A stretch of 64,000 bases of DNA from Prorocentrum cordatum (Eukaryota; Sar; Dinophyceae; Prorocentrales; Prorocentraceae): positions 1,449,398 to 1,513,397 of the forward strand of contig CAUYUJ010021059.1 of the NCBI GenBank assembly GCA_963575745.1. The letters run 5' to 3'. A model generated the notes under the pieces. The model was not told where the DNA came from and searched no databases. It saw only the letters and a program-made list of their open reading frames with translations. This document shows, piece by piece, positions 1 through 8,912 of this stretch; the first letter of the stretch is position 1; every line of letters begins with the position of its first letter. Both the position numbers and the translations under genes were made by a program.

Positions 1-1893
1 GGCGTCGTATGCCGTTGTGCGTCGGGGCGTAGTGGACACGGATGGGCCTGGTGCCGCAGCTTCGCGGCGTCGTCGCTGCCGGTAGCTGGGGTCTCGGCTC
101 GGTGTCGGCAGGTACCCGTCGATCTGGTCCTTGTACGGCATGGCTACCACGATGGCATACGTGGCCACGAAGAGGCAGATGAGGCAGCCGCAGCGTCGGG
201 AGGCCGCTGCGCTGTGCGGGGCCTCGTAGGAGCCGCTGGCGTCAGGGCTCGCGTCCTCGATGGGATCATTGTCGATGCCAGCCTGCCAGTGGTCGACGGC
301 GCTGGAGTTGGAGACAGTCGCGTTAGCTCGACAGACAAGGGTGCGGGGCGGGGTCCTGCCACCTGAGGTCTGAAGACGCCCAGATCCAGCCAATGCTGCA
401 GCGGGGCTGAAGCCGCCACTGCGCGGGCTGGTGAGAGCTGGCTGTGCAGTGGAGTGGCTTGTCTCGTCGGCGGCGGTGGCACCTTCGGCGTCACTGAGCT
501 GTGCGCTGGGGTCGGCCTGGGCCGAGTTTATGGACGCACTGCTGTGCGACAGGGGGCGCCCTGTGTAGGGTTCGCTGTCACGGTCGCGCTGGGCCGTGTC
601 ACCTGGCGGTGTCGTGCCGTCGAGGTCCTGGGTTTCCGTGTCGTGGATGGAGTCGTTCTGGCTATCGTCCGACACGTGAAACGAGTCCAGGGATATGTTG
701 CTGATATCGCTGGCAGCGGTGTGCTGGAGCAGAAGCGGTTCAGCGTCGGCCGCGGGCTGGTCACACGTGGCGTTCTGGGCGAGGGGGCCAGCTGGCGGTG
801 GTAGGTTTAGCGGTTCCATCGGTGCCGCGGCGAGCTCCGCCTCGACAAGCAGCTGCAGGTCTGGCGGGCGGTGCAGGATCGCATCCGCAAGATACGCCAG
901 GGCGTCTTGGTCGGGCGGAGGGAGGCCTCTTGGCAGCAAGGCGTGGGCCCGTGAGAGGTATGGCGGCAGTGGTGCCGCGAAAGCCTCAGGGCCGACGAGC
1001 TGGGCACGAGCGCCCTGGTATTCCAGAAGGAGGCCAAAGTAGCGGGCGGGGTACTCGTGGCTGCCCTGGATACGAGTGAGGTTGCGGTTGGTGCGCTGTC
1101 TGTCGGGGCCCGCTCTGTGCCAGATATCCTCGCACATGTCGAACGCGGTGCGGTGGCGCAGGGCGTCGTTTTTCTCCGCGGAATCCTCCAGGAAAAAGTG
1201 GTCGTACTGTGGCAGATGAAGCGTCGCCAGGATGTGCGGGACGCAGTCCTCGAGCCATGCCCAGTACACGTCCTGATGGTCCTCACCTGGTGCCCACGCC
1301 GCGGCGCACGGTATGAGCCGTGCTCGGATGTTCATCAGGTGCCAGAAAGCGGGGTCCTCCTCGGGTTCACCCCTGGCGCACAAAGGGGCAGTGGGACTCG
1401 TGGGGCTAAAGCGGGGCACGACAGCGGGGCTGAAGCCGCCACTGCGTGCCTGGGCCTTGCCAGCGGCCCTGTCGAGGATATGCTGCACGACGGTCGAGGA
1501 CAAGCTGAGGACAGACTGCGATGCATGTGTCGTAGTTGACGAGGGCGTGCTCGTAGGAGACATGCTGGTACTCGTCGTAGACGTCGTAGTAGCCGCCGAA
1601 GTCCCAGGGGGGCAGCGCGTGAGGCGGGGCCCCTGGTGCTGCTCAGGCCAGGCGCTCGCGGGGGCGCCCAGCGGCCCGTTGTCGCACGGGCCCGCGGCGG
1701 CGGTGCTGTTCACGATCGGGTCCAAAATGGCGCTGTGATCGTATTTGTAGATGCTGTCATCGTAAAGGTGGAAGAGCGTCCCACGCTCCGCATGTTGCAG
1801 GAAAGCCTCTCCTCCGTGCTGGGGCGCACCGCCTGAAGACGGGTGTGCTCCAGCCAGCGAGGGGAGGGCCAGGCCGCAGGCAAGGCGCCACAT
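1..1893 (-). CDS. Partial ORF: unrecognised protein with signal peptide and membrane segment
   Basis: The minus-strand frame is open from the TGA at 2155-2157 to the window edge, so the 3' end is missing. I chose the ATG at 1891-1893 because it opens a typical signal peptide (MWRLACGLALPSLAG, then AHPSSG). A single hydrophobic segment at about 186-130 (RRCGCLICLFVATYAIVVAM) is followed by a basic, serine-rich tail, which is the layout of a type I membrane protein. Five N-glycosylation sequons fall between them (N codons near 1710, 774, 699, 324 and 309). Around 1625-1505 the C/G-ending codon pattern moves to another frame (tyrosine-rich, DFGGYYDVYDEYQHVSYEH). This starts at a run of six C, so two compensating frameshifts or base-call errors are likely. 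It follows the ORF1-like gene on the same strand. I do not recognise the family; it could be a host gene or an extra retroelement ORF. Confidence 0.45.
   Translation of the reverse strand, partial: MWRLACGLALPSLAGAHPSSGGAPQHGGEAFLQHAERGTLFHLYDDSIYKYDHSAILDPIVNSTAAAGPCDNGPLGAPASAWPEQHQGPRLTRCPPGTSAATTTSTTSTSMSPTSTPSSTTTHASQSVLSLSSTVVQHILDRAAGKAQARSGGFSPAVVPRFSPTSPTAPLCARGEPEEDPAFWHLMNIRARLIPCAAAWAPGEDHQDVYWAWLEDCVPHILATLHLPQYDHFFLEDSAEKNDALRHRTAFDMCEDIWHRAGPDRQRTNRNLTRIQGSHEYPARYFGLLLEYQGARAQLVGPEAFAAPLPPYLSRAHALLPRGLPPPDQDALAYLADAILHRPPDLQLLVEAELAAAPMEPLNLPPPAGPLAQNATCDQPAADAEPLLLQHTAASDISNISLDSFHVSDDSQNDSIHDTETQDLDGTTPPGDTAQRDRDSEPYTGRPLSHSSASINSAQADPSAQLSDAEGATAADETSHSTAQPALTSPRSGGFSPAAALAGSGRLQTSGGRTPPRTLVCRANATVSNSSAVDHWQAGIDNDPIEDASPDASGSYEAPHSAAASRRCGCLICLFVATYAIVVAMPYKDQIDGYLPTPSRDPSYRQRRRREAAAPGPSVSTTPRRTTAYDA
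401..420. repeat. Dispersed 20-bp motif with GGCTGAAGCC hairpin core
   Basis: The same 20 bases occur at 401-420 and 1424-1443 (both also followed by GCG). Near copies lie at 3254-3273 and 10311-10329. The core GGCTGAAGCC can fold into a 4-bp stem. In all four places the minus strand reads Gly-Gly-Phe-Ser-Pro, in three different reading frames of the retroelement cluster. It may be a peptide motif or the footprint of a tiny inserted repeat. Confidence 0.5.
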
Positions 1894-2154
1894 GATGGCG
1901 AGGCCTGGCGGGCGGCGCGAGCGATGAGCCGAAAGCTGCGCGGCAGCACACGTCCTCAAATACCCCTGAATGCTCATGTACATTGCTACAATCACGCCCC
2001 CTGCAAGACAACGGGTGTCCCTACACCAGATAGCTTGCGCGTGCTGCTGCCAAAACAGACATGAGGTGACAAGAAAGAGATACGACGCGAAGAGGGGAGG
2101 GATGCCTCTGAAGGCGCTTCCTCGGAGGGCTGAGGCGGGCTCTCTGAGGCACCT
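1894..2154. other. Spacer between two minus-strand ORFs
   Basis: Between the stop at 2155 and the chosen ATG at 1893 the minus frame stays open but loses the C/G-ending codon preference. It includes one hydrophobic patch (PLFASYLFLVTSCLFW). It may be untranslated leader or an N-terminal extension. Confidence 0.3.
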
Positions 2155-2467
2155 TCAATAGGGTTCCTGGGTGGCCCGACCCTTGTCCTTGCCTTTGTCG
2201 GCCCCTGGGGGCCCCGTCCCTGGGGTAGCCTGGCCTGGCTGGTCTATCCAACTGCAGGCTGCCACGGGTTCGGCGGCCGCTGCGGCTTCCTCCTTCTTAG
2301 TTTCCAGAGTGGCCGCTTGTGGCAGGTGGATGGTGCCTCCCGTGAGGTGCCCGAGGAGGGTCTGGATGTCGCCGCGCAGTGCAGCGGCGTCGGCGGTTGC
2401 CGTCTGTTGCTGGGTGACGACGGCGGCAAAAAAAAAAAAAAAAAAAAAAAAAAGAAAAAGAAAAAAA

Positions 2468-2506
<39 letters not shown>

Positions 2507-4979
2507 AAAAAAAAATAAAAAAAACAAAAAAAAAAAAAATCAAAAAAAAAAAAATAAAAAAAAAAAATAAAAAAAAAAAAAAAAAATAAAAAAAAAAACA
2601 AAAAAACAAAAAAAAAAAAAAAAAAAAAAACAAAAAGAAAAAGAAAAAAAAGAAAAAAAAAAGCCCCGTTCCAGCCCTGAAACGTGCTCCGTGAGTGTGG
2701 CCTGGGAGGAGAGAACGCCCGCAAGCTGCACCTGCATGTTATCCACCGTGTTGGCTAGCAGCTCGTGCTGCTGTTCCATGTGCTGGATGCGGGTCGTGGC
2801 AGCATCGGGCGGTTTAGAGGCCGATGCGAAGCGCTCGCCGAAGGTGTTGAGTTCGTGGGATGCCACGCTGTATTCATCACCTGATGAAAGGATCTCGACG
2901 TCGACGACGTCCCCTGGTACTTCGGCGGCTGTGGCAGCGTCGCCTTCGGTGTGGCCCCCACCTTCTGCCGCCGCCGTGCCAAACCAGGGGTCGTGGCCAC
3001 CTGGTCCTGGGGCGGCCGTCGGTTCAGCAGCTCCGTCCGTGCCGTGCGGGGGCGCAGAGGAGCTGCGGCCTGGGGCGCGGGGTGGCCTTGCGTGCGGCGT
3101 GGCGTCACGTTTCCCGCTGGAGGAGCGGTGGCGCTTGGCTGAAGGCTCCTCCTTGGGGGTCAGGAGCGGTGCGACGCCCTTGCCTTTGGGCGTGGCAGTC
3201 ATGAGGTCGTGGAGGTAGGGGCTCTGGGCCGCTTTGGTGAGGAGTGTGCCGGCGGCGGGGCTAAAGCCGCCACCACCGGCTGGCGGCGTCGCAGGCTCTG
3301 TGATGGTGGTAGGCGTGACGATGGTAACGTTGTCCCGCTTCGGCGCCACCTCAGCTAGCGGGGCCTCGGTGATGCTCCACGGGATGGGGCACCCCGCGAC
3401 CTGCACCGTATAGGTGAGTGGGGGCCGATGAGCGCGCACTAAGGCAAACTGGGCCGCAGTGGCTGGGTCCCAGGCGGCGTGGTAGACCTCACAGTCCCAT
3501 TTAACGGACGGGCCCGTGAGAGTCTTGGCAAGCTGGGTCAGCGTAGCGTGGCGCGCCGCAACGCCAGTGATGCGGTAGCGCGTCTTGGCGAGGGTAGCCT
3601 CGCAGCCGCGGATGCTGACAGCAGCGGCCTTGGCGACGTCGGACCCCCGCGGAACACGGATCCCCAGTAGGCCTGACTTGCCGTGCCTGACGACTCCCAG
3701 GGCCTTGAACTCCACCGACTTCTGGAACGCGTCTGCCATCGTGATGGGCTGGTCCTCAGGGAACCAAACGGTCTGATTGTTGTCGGCGGTGGGCTCGTCT
3801 GCACCTACGTTGCTGAGGTCGTAAGTGGCACCGAGTTGCCCTGATCCCGCCAGGACCTTGTCGACCGCTTGGAGACTGACGCCGAAGGTGGCAGCCAGTG
3901 ACCTCTTTCCGACGCCCGATCCAAACCTGCCTAGGCTTTTGCAGGGTTCGAGGATGGTGACGGCTTTTAAGTTGCCGTGGAAGAGGGCCTTGAAGGTGTC
4001 CTGGAGCTGACTATCGAGCTCCTGGCGGCGAGCGTCTTTCTTGGACTCCCTGTGCTTTTGGTTTTGGCGCGCCTTGTCCTGTGGAGCGGAGTCGCCTCGA
4101 AAAGGGCCCTTGGCGCGTGGACCACCGTTCACGGGGGCACCTCCCGAGAACTGGTCCTCGAAGGCCTGGTGCATGGATGGGGACTGCGGCAATGGCCTCG
4201 GTCTCGTGTATGGTCGCCCGAATCCAGCAGACGTGGTCGGCGGGGTCGATGGTGGCGACGGCTACCTTTTCCGTGCAGGCGACCTCCTTTGTGCCCAGCT
4301 GGTACACGATCACGGGGACGTGCGTGTGGACCACTTTGGGCGCCTTGGGGTGGCGCTTCAGGACGGGGACGGCGAGCTCGGTACCGACGTAGTTGTCGTG
4401 TTTCGGGCCCATGACAGCAATCGCGAGCTGACCCGTGGCTCGCTTGCCCTGCTCGAGGTGGTGCTGCAGCAGCCGTTCACCACTCTCGTAGTCGTGGAGG
4501 CCGATGCTGGGCTTGTACGTCTTGCCGTCGTCAGGCGAGGTGGGTTCGGCAAGGACAGGGACCTTCCAAAAGGCAGGGTCCAAGGCGATGAATTGGGTGT
4601 CCGCAGCCTGAAGACGTGCGGAACCCGCTGGTGGGTGCGATGTGTCGCCGCCAGTGCGCTTAGGCTTGCTGCGCTGGTGGTGATCGAGCGTGTAGCTGAT
4701 CTGGTTGGCGGCGCACATGCGGATGAGGGCGCTGCCAAGCTTCTTCGTGTTGGACTTGTGCATGTCGTACATTGCCTGGAGCTCGTCCGCGTCCAGTTCG
4801 GCTAGCCCGTTGTAGGCGGCCGTGGTGCGGTCAGACCCCGCTTGCTTGAACGCTGCGATGCAGTCCTGCTTGCGTTGAAGGAGGGACCCTTCAGCAGCAG
4901 GGCGCGTGGGGCGGGAGCTCGGAGGCTGCTTCGAAGAGCGACGGCGCTCCGGCTTCTTGGGGGCCATTGCTGCGGGCAC
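2155..4979 (-). pseudogene. Retrotransposon ORF1-like protein, frameshifted and interrupted
   Basis: Likely the RNA-binding ORF1 product of a non-LTR retrotransposon; this is inferred from context and layout, not from a diagnostic motif. It starts MAPKKPERRRSSKQ (basic). A helical N-terminal part follows, then two globular alpha/beta stretches (about 4600-4200 and 3700-3350), then a Pro/Ser/Gly-rich linker and a coiled coil near 2760-2690 (IQHMEQQHELLANTVDNMQ). The frame changes near 4190-4200, so the reading passes from one minus frame to another. An A-rich tract (2429-2663) then splits the coiled coil. On its far side the helix-like sequence resumes (AAVVTQQQTATADAAALRG) and ends at the TGA 2155-2157. 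It lies 348 bp downstream of the RT ORF stop and on the same strand, so it may be ORF1 of a second, tandem element copy. Confidence 0.5.
2429..2663 (+). repeat. A-rich tract (about 235 bp) inside the ORF1-like gene
   Basis: Almost pure A on the plus strand with scattered single C, G and T. It is abrupt on both sides and sits in GC-rich coding sequence. Coiled-coil coding sequence continues on either side. It could be an inserted poly(A) remnant, a microsatellite expansion or a sequencing artefact. Confidence 0.85.
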
Positions 4980-5119
4980 TCTGGTGTGGAGAGGTGACGC
5001 GAATCAGTAGGGTCCTGCTGGGGCCCCTCCGGTCTCGCGAGGCCTGGGAGTCTGACTCCGAGGCGGGGCGCTTCGCGTCGCGGCTGCGGTCTGAGTGCAG
5101 GGCACTCTCGAGCCGAGAC

Positions 5120-5159
<40 letters not shown>

Positions 5160-5326
5160 GGACAAGTAGGCGGACCAGGGTCCGTCCGCGAGGCGCACTG
5201 CGGTGCGACAACTCGCCAAACACTCTTTGCGGCGGTGCAGCCTTAAGATACGAGGGCGGGCAACAAAACCCCCTCCCCCGGCGCAATGCGACAGACGCTA
5301 CAGACGGCGGACAGACGGTGAAGATC
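4980..5326. other. Leader between ORFs with GA microsatellite (5120-5157)
   Basis: This 347-bp spacer separates the RT ORF stop from the ORF1-like start. It contains about 19 GA dinucleotides at 5120-5157 and GC-rich unique sequence. If a second element begins here, this would be its 5' untranslated region with its promoter. I see no recognisable promoter motif. Confidence 0.4.
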
Positions 5327-6678
5327 TCACATGTCAGACCGCGTGAAGAAAGAGGCCCCAACCAGGAAGGCGACGTGCTGACACGTGGCTAGGCGGTTTG
5401 GCAGACCGCCAGTTGGGCGCTTGGCCGCAAAGCGGCGCGCAGGGACGGGGCACCCCCCGCCCCCACGCCCTGACACCGTGGGCGCGGAGCCACGCGTACA
5501 CACGGGCAGGCAGAAAGGAGGAAATTCGCGCGGGACACCAGGTGAAGCGCCGCGGAGCGATGACAGCATAGCTTGGATGGTGAGTGGCGGCGTAGCATCG
5601 GGCGAGGGCGTAAGCAGCTCGGCGAAGGCACGCCCGGCGCGGTGGAGGCGCTGGAGCAGAGGGCCTTGACGGGCTTGAGCAGCGGCAAGGTCAGCGGCGA
5701 GAGCAGCACACCTCTGCTGAAGAGCGGCCATAGCCTGGGACAGCTCCGTTTCTCGGTCGGTGAGGGGCGGCTGCTCAGTGCCAGCGGCCGCGGGCCTCGC
5801 GGGAGGGACGAGGTCATCCGTGCGCCTGGCCAGGTGGTGGACTAGCGCAGTACGGCACTCCGTGTGCTGACGGCCGTCACCCTTGATAGGCGACTGTAGG
5901 GTAACACGCGGCCCCAGGGCTGGAGCCGCTAGGGCCACGCCCCGTGAGGTCGGAAGAGCCGCATCCTCGCGCCCAGCAACAATGGAAGCCTGGACGGGGT
6001 GCGACGGCCTGACTGGCTCGGTGCCCTGCGGGGGGGCTGGAGCCGCCCCCGCGGGCTGGCGCTGGTGGGGGGACGGAGTGGGTGGCACGGTAGGACCAAT
6101 CATGATGCCGTGCGAGGGCTCGGATGTAGGCCGCGTAGTCGGGTGGCGTCTCGATGGGGCGGCATCGTCGGCAGCGTGGGGTGTCGGCGGAGCGTCGTCT
6201 ATGCTGCCACTCAGTCCGAGGGGATCAGCCAGGTCATCGTCGGCGTCTTGGCGGTGAGCGACATCATCCAGTGGGTGCGATGTCGCTCTCGGTGTCGGAG
6301 TCGCGGTAGGCGTCGGTAGGTTGCCCGACGGGGCAGGGTTTGCGCTGGCTGGGCCGTCGTCCAAGAATTCCAATCCCCCACCGAAGCCGAACGGGTCGTC
6401 CTCCTGTTCATCGAGCATCGCCCGTTGGGCCTCGGTCCAGAGCTCATCCGGGTCTTGCGGGATGAATGATCCAGCCGCGGGTGGTGCCTGGTCCGACAGC
6501 AGGGGGTTTGGTTCCATTTTGCTGAGTTCCGCAGCTGTAAACCCAGCCCTGCGGTGTGGGAGCGGCAGAGTGCGGTGTCTGCGCTCGTAGATAGCGACAG
6601 CGACCCCATGGAGCACGGTCGCTTGGCGATGTCGTGGTTTGGCAGCTTCGACAATGTGGTCAGGAAGGTTGTGAGTGC

Positions 6679-7129
6679 GTGCCGCCATTGTGGCAAGGGC
6701 GTCGGCCTGACGGTTGAACTCCTCCGCAATGGGCCCGATGAGCCCAAGGTCGATGCCCATGTCTCCCAGGTGGCTGGCGATTTTTTCGACGCGGAACATG
6801 TTGGGCTTGGCCATAACACATCGGTGGATCTTTTCCCAGAGCTCCACGTGCGTGCCCTGCGGCGCTGGATGTCCTTCGATGATGCTTTGAAACCCGTCGA
6901 CAACCGCCTGGTTGTCCACGAAAACGTGCACGGGCCGTTCGGCACATGCCGTAAGGTGGACGATGGCGAGGGTCTCCGCAACCTGGGCGTTCTGCGTTAG
7001 GCCGTGGACGCGTGCACTGTAGTTCATGCGATGGTCGATGCCGTAGTAGACACCGTAGCCCGCTCGTGCTAGCAATGGGATGGCTTGGTTGGTGCATGCA
7101 CCGTCCGTGGCAGCGTAAACCCATGTCCA
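6679..7129 (-). other. RNase H domain of the LINE polyprotein
   Basis: The strand starts YAATDGACT with the first catalytic Asp. It continues through AETLAIVHL (Glu), VHVFVDNQAV (second Asp) and EFNRQADALA (final Asp). RNase H removes the RNA strand of the cDNA hybrid. All four acidic residues of the family are present and in the usual order. Only some LINE clades carry this domain. Confidence 0.85.
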
Positions 7130-7369
7130 ACCAGTGTCGTGGTCAAGGTAGGTGGTGTAGGTGTCCTGGGCTGAAGCCGCAGGATCTCCCTCAGGGGGGG
7201 GCCGCGGTATGGGCTGTGGCAGCGGGTCCCTCGCGAGGTCGGCCTGCAGGTCGAGGAGGGCTGGGTCTTCGTCGAAGAGCCCGCAGTGTCTTGTGTGCGG
7301 CGGAAGACTGGCCCACTGGTCGTCACTGATGAGGGTGGTGAGAGGGAGTCTTTCTCGGGCCCAGCACTT

Positions 7370-7423
7370 GCAGTCGCGGACAGTGTGCTCCTGAGTTTCC
7401 TCTTCCTCGTCACAGTATCGGCA
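7370..7423 (-). other. CCHC-type zinc finger of the LINE polyprotein
   Basis: CRYCDEEEETQEHTVRDC gives Cys-X2-Cys-X8-His-X4-Cys, between the RT thumb and the RNase H domain. This is the usual place for a nucleic-acid-binding finger in LINE ORF2 proteins. Confidence 0.75.
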
Positions 7424-8025
7424 GATGGGGCTGGGGTCTGCCGACGTGTTTGATCGGGATCGTCGCTGTTGGGTGTGATCCCCGCCCGACAGGTAGTTGA
7501 GGAGGAGCGCCAGCTGCCAGGCAGTGCATTTGGCTGCTCCTTTAGTTCGGGCGAGCCACGTGCTGGCGAAGAGGTCGAGGCCCTGTCTGACAGAGGCAAG
7601 GTAGCCAAGGTCGTGTCGCCGTGGCTTGATCCCCCGCAGAAAAGCCCTGCGTTGCGAGGCCCGCAGCATGTGTAGGAAGGCGTTTCGCGGTAAATTCAGC
7701 CAGCTGATCTGGCAGCCCCAGTCGTCGTACATGATGCCAAATGTGGGCCAGGTCCATCGGAGCTGCTGGAGCGACTGGACGAGTCGTCCGACGGGTCCTC
7801 CACCAAACAGGGTCTGGACGTGATGTTGAAGGTCTCTGGCGAGCCCGCAGAGTGTAACGTCGCGGTTTACCTGTCGCCGCAGGCACAGGAATGCTTCACG
7901 CTGCGTGGTGGCGTCGATCTCCAGGGCGTGTCCTGGGACGCACACAGCCATGAGAGTCCAGAACTCGACCCACTTGTTCCCCTTGGGGCGGATAGCCGCC
8001 TTGAGGGCGTGGTTGTAGGCAGTTT

Positions 8026-8912
8026 TTGGAGGGTGAAAGAGGGGGTCTGCAACAGGGGGTCTTCAATGGGGGCTGAATGGCCCATGTATGCTCAATGTAT
8101 CGTTCATGTATGTGAACGGGTACGATTGGCATCCAATGTTGGCGGTCATTGAGGGCCAGTCGTTCGTGCCCGCGCGTTGCCCGCGTGGGCACGCGCGCCG
8201 TCCATCCATTATCGTTCATGCGTGCGGGGGTTCTTGCATATTGCGCGTGGGGAAGCGAAGTGGAGTGCAAGTATGTCTTGATTGTGCGATTGATGATCGT
8301 GTATGTTCCCAAACGATGATTTCTCGACCCCCAAGACAGATTTGGATTGGGGCCCAGTTTTCTCCCAAAATGTGAATTCACATTTTCCTTTTTCCCAAAA
8401 TGTGAATTCACATTTTCCTTTTTCCCAAAATGTGAATTCACATTCTGGCCCCTTTCATAAAGAATCCTACACAAAAATCCAAAATGTGAATTCACATTTT
8501 CCTTTTTTCCAAAATGTGAATTCACATTTTCCTTCTTCCCAAAATGTGAATTCACATTTTGGTTTCCCCCACAATGTGAATTCACATTTTGCCCTGGCCT
8601 TCAAGATCCCCAACACTGAGGCGTTTTGTTCCGCATGTCAGATTGGCTGGGCAGATTTCGACATTCACATGACCGCTTTCGTGTGTTCCAGCCTTTTCTT
8701 TTTGCGCCCTCAGCGCACGTTGCCTTCGTCGCCTTTCCCGAGCCCCCCGCCCCCTTGCTTCCCTTCCTTTCAAGTATCGCGCATGGGTGCAAGCGGGGGG
8801 CTTCCATTAGTTCCCCCGCCGACCACAGCAATCGAGGATGCATCGCCCATTCATGGCCCATAAAGACATCATTGCCGGGACCCTGCGGCCGACCCCCACT
8901 TTCACCCTCCAA
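8026..8912. mobile_element. Non-autonomous inverted-repeat element inserted in the LINE
   Basis: The ends are perfect 14-bp inverted repeats (TTGGAGGGTGAAAG at 8026, its complement ending at 8912). Weaker similarity continues for about 75 bp inward. AGTTT is duplicated at 8021-8025 and 8913-8917. Deleting the element plus one duplication joins the two halves of the LINE reading frame exactly (3610 minus 892 is divisible by 3). Inside are the palindrome array (8367-8590) and no transposase-like ORF. The transposon superfamily is not clear; a 5-bp duplication is unusual for hAT, Tc1 or Harbinger elements. Confidence 0.85.
8367..8590. repeat. Seven tandem 20-bp palindromes, 30-bp period
   Basis: The perfect palindrome AAAATGTGAATTCACATTTT begins at 8367, 8397, 8481, 8511 and 8541. 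One-base variants begin at 8427 and 8571. Neighbours are 30 bp apart, with pyrimidine-rich 10-bp spacers. One step of 54 bp (8427 to 8481) holds a different spacer. Each centre is an EcoRI site (GAATTC). Both strands read Asn-Val-Asn-Ser-His-Phe. Confidence 0.95.

Noticed and set aside
8367-8590. CRISPR array (regular 30-bp repeats)
   Set aside because: The repeat is a perfect palindrome with 10-bp low-complexity spacers that are nearly identical to each other, inside a eukaryotic transposon. No cas genes.
8303-8863. Plus-strand protein with NVNSHF repeats
   Set aside because: The repeated peptide comes from the palindrome and appears equally on the minus strand, so neither strand can be preferred as coding.
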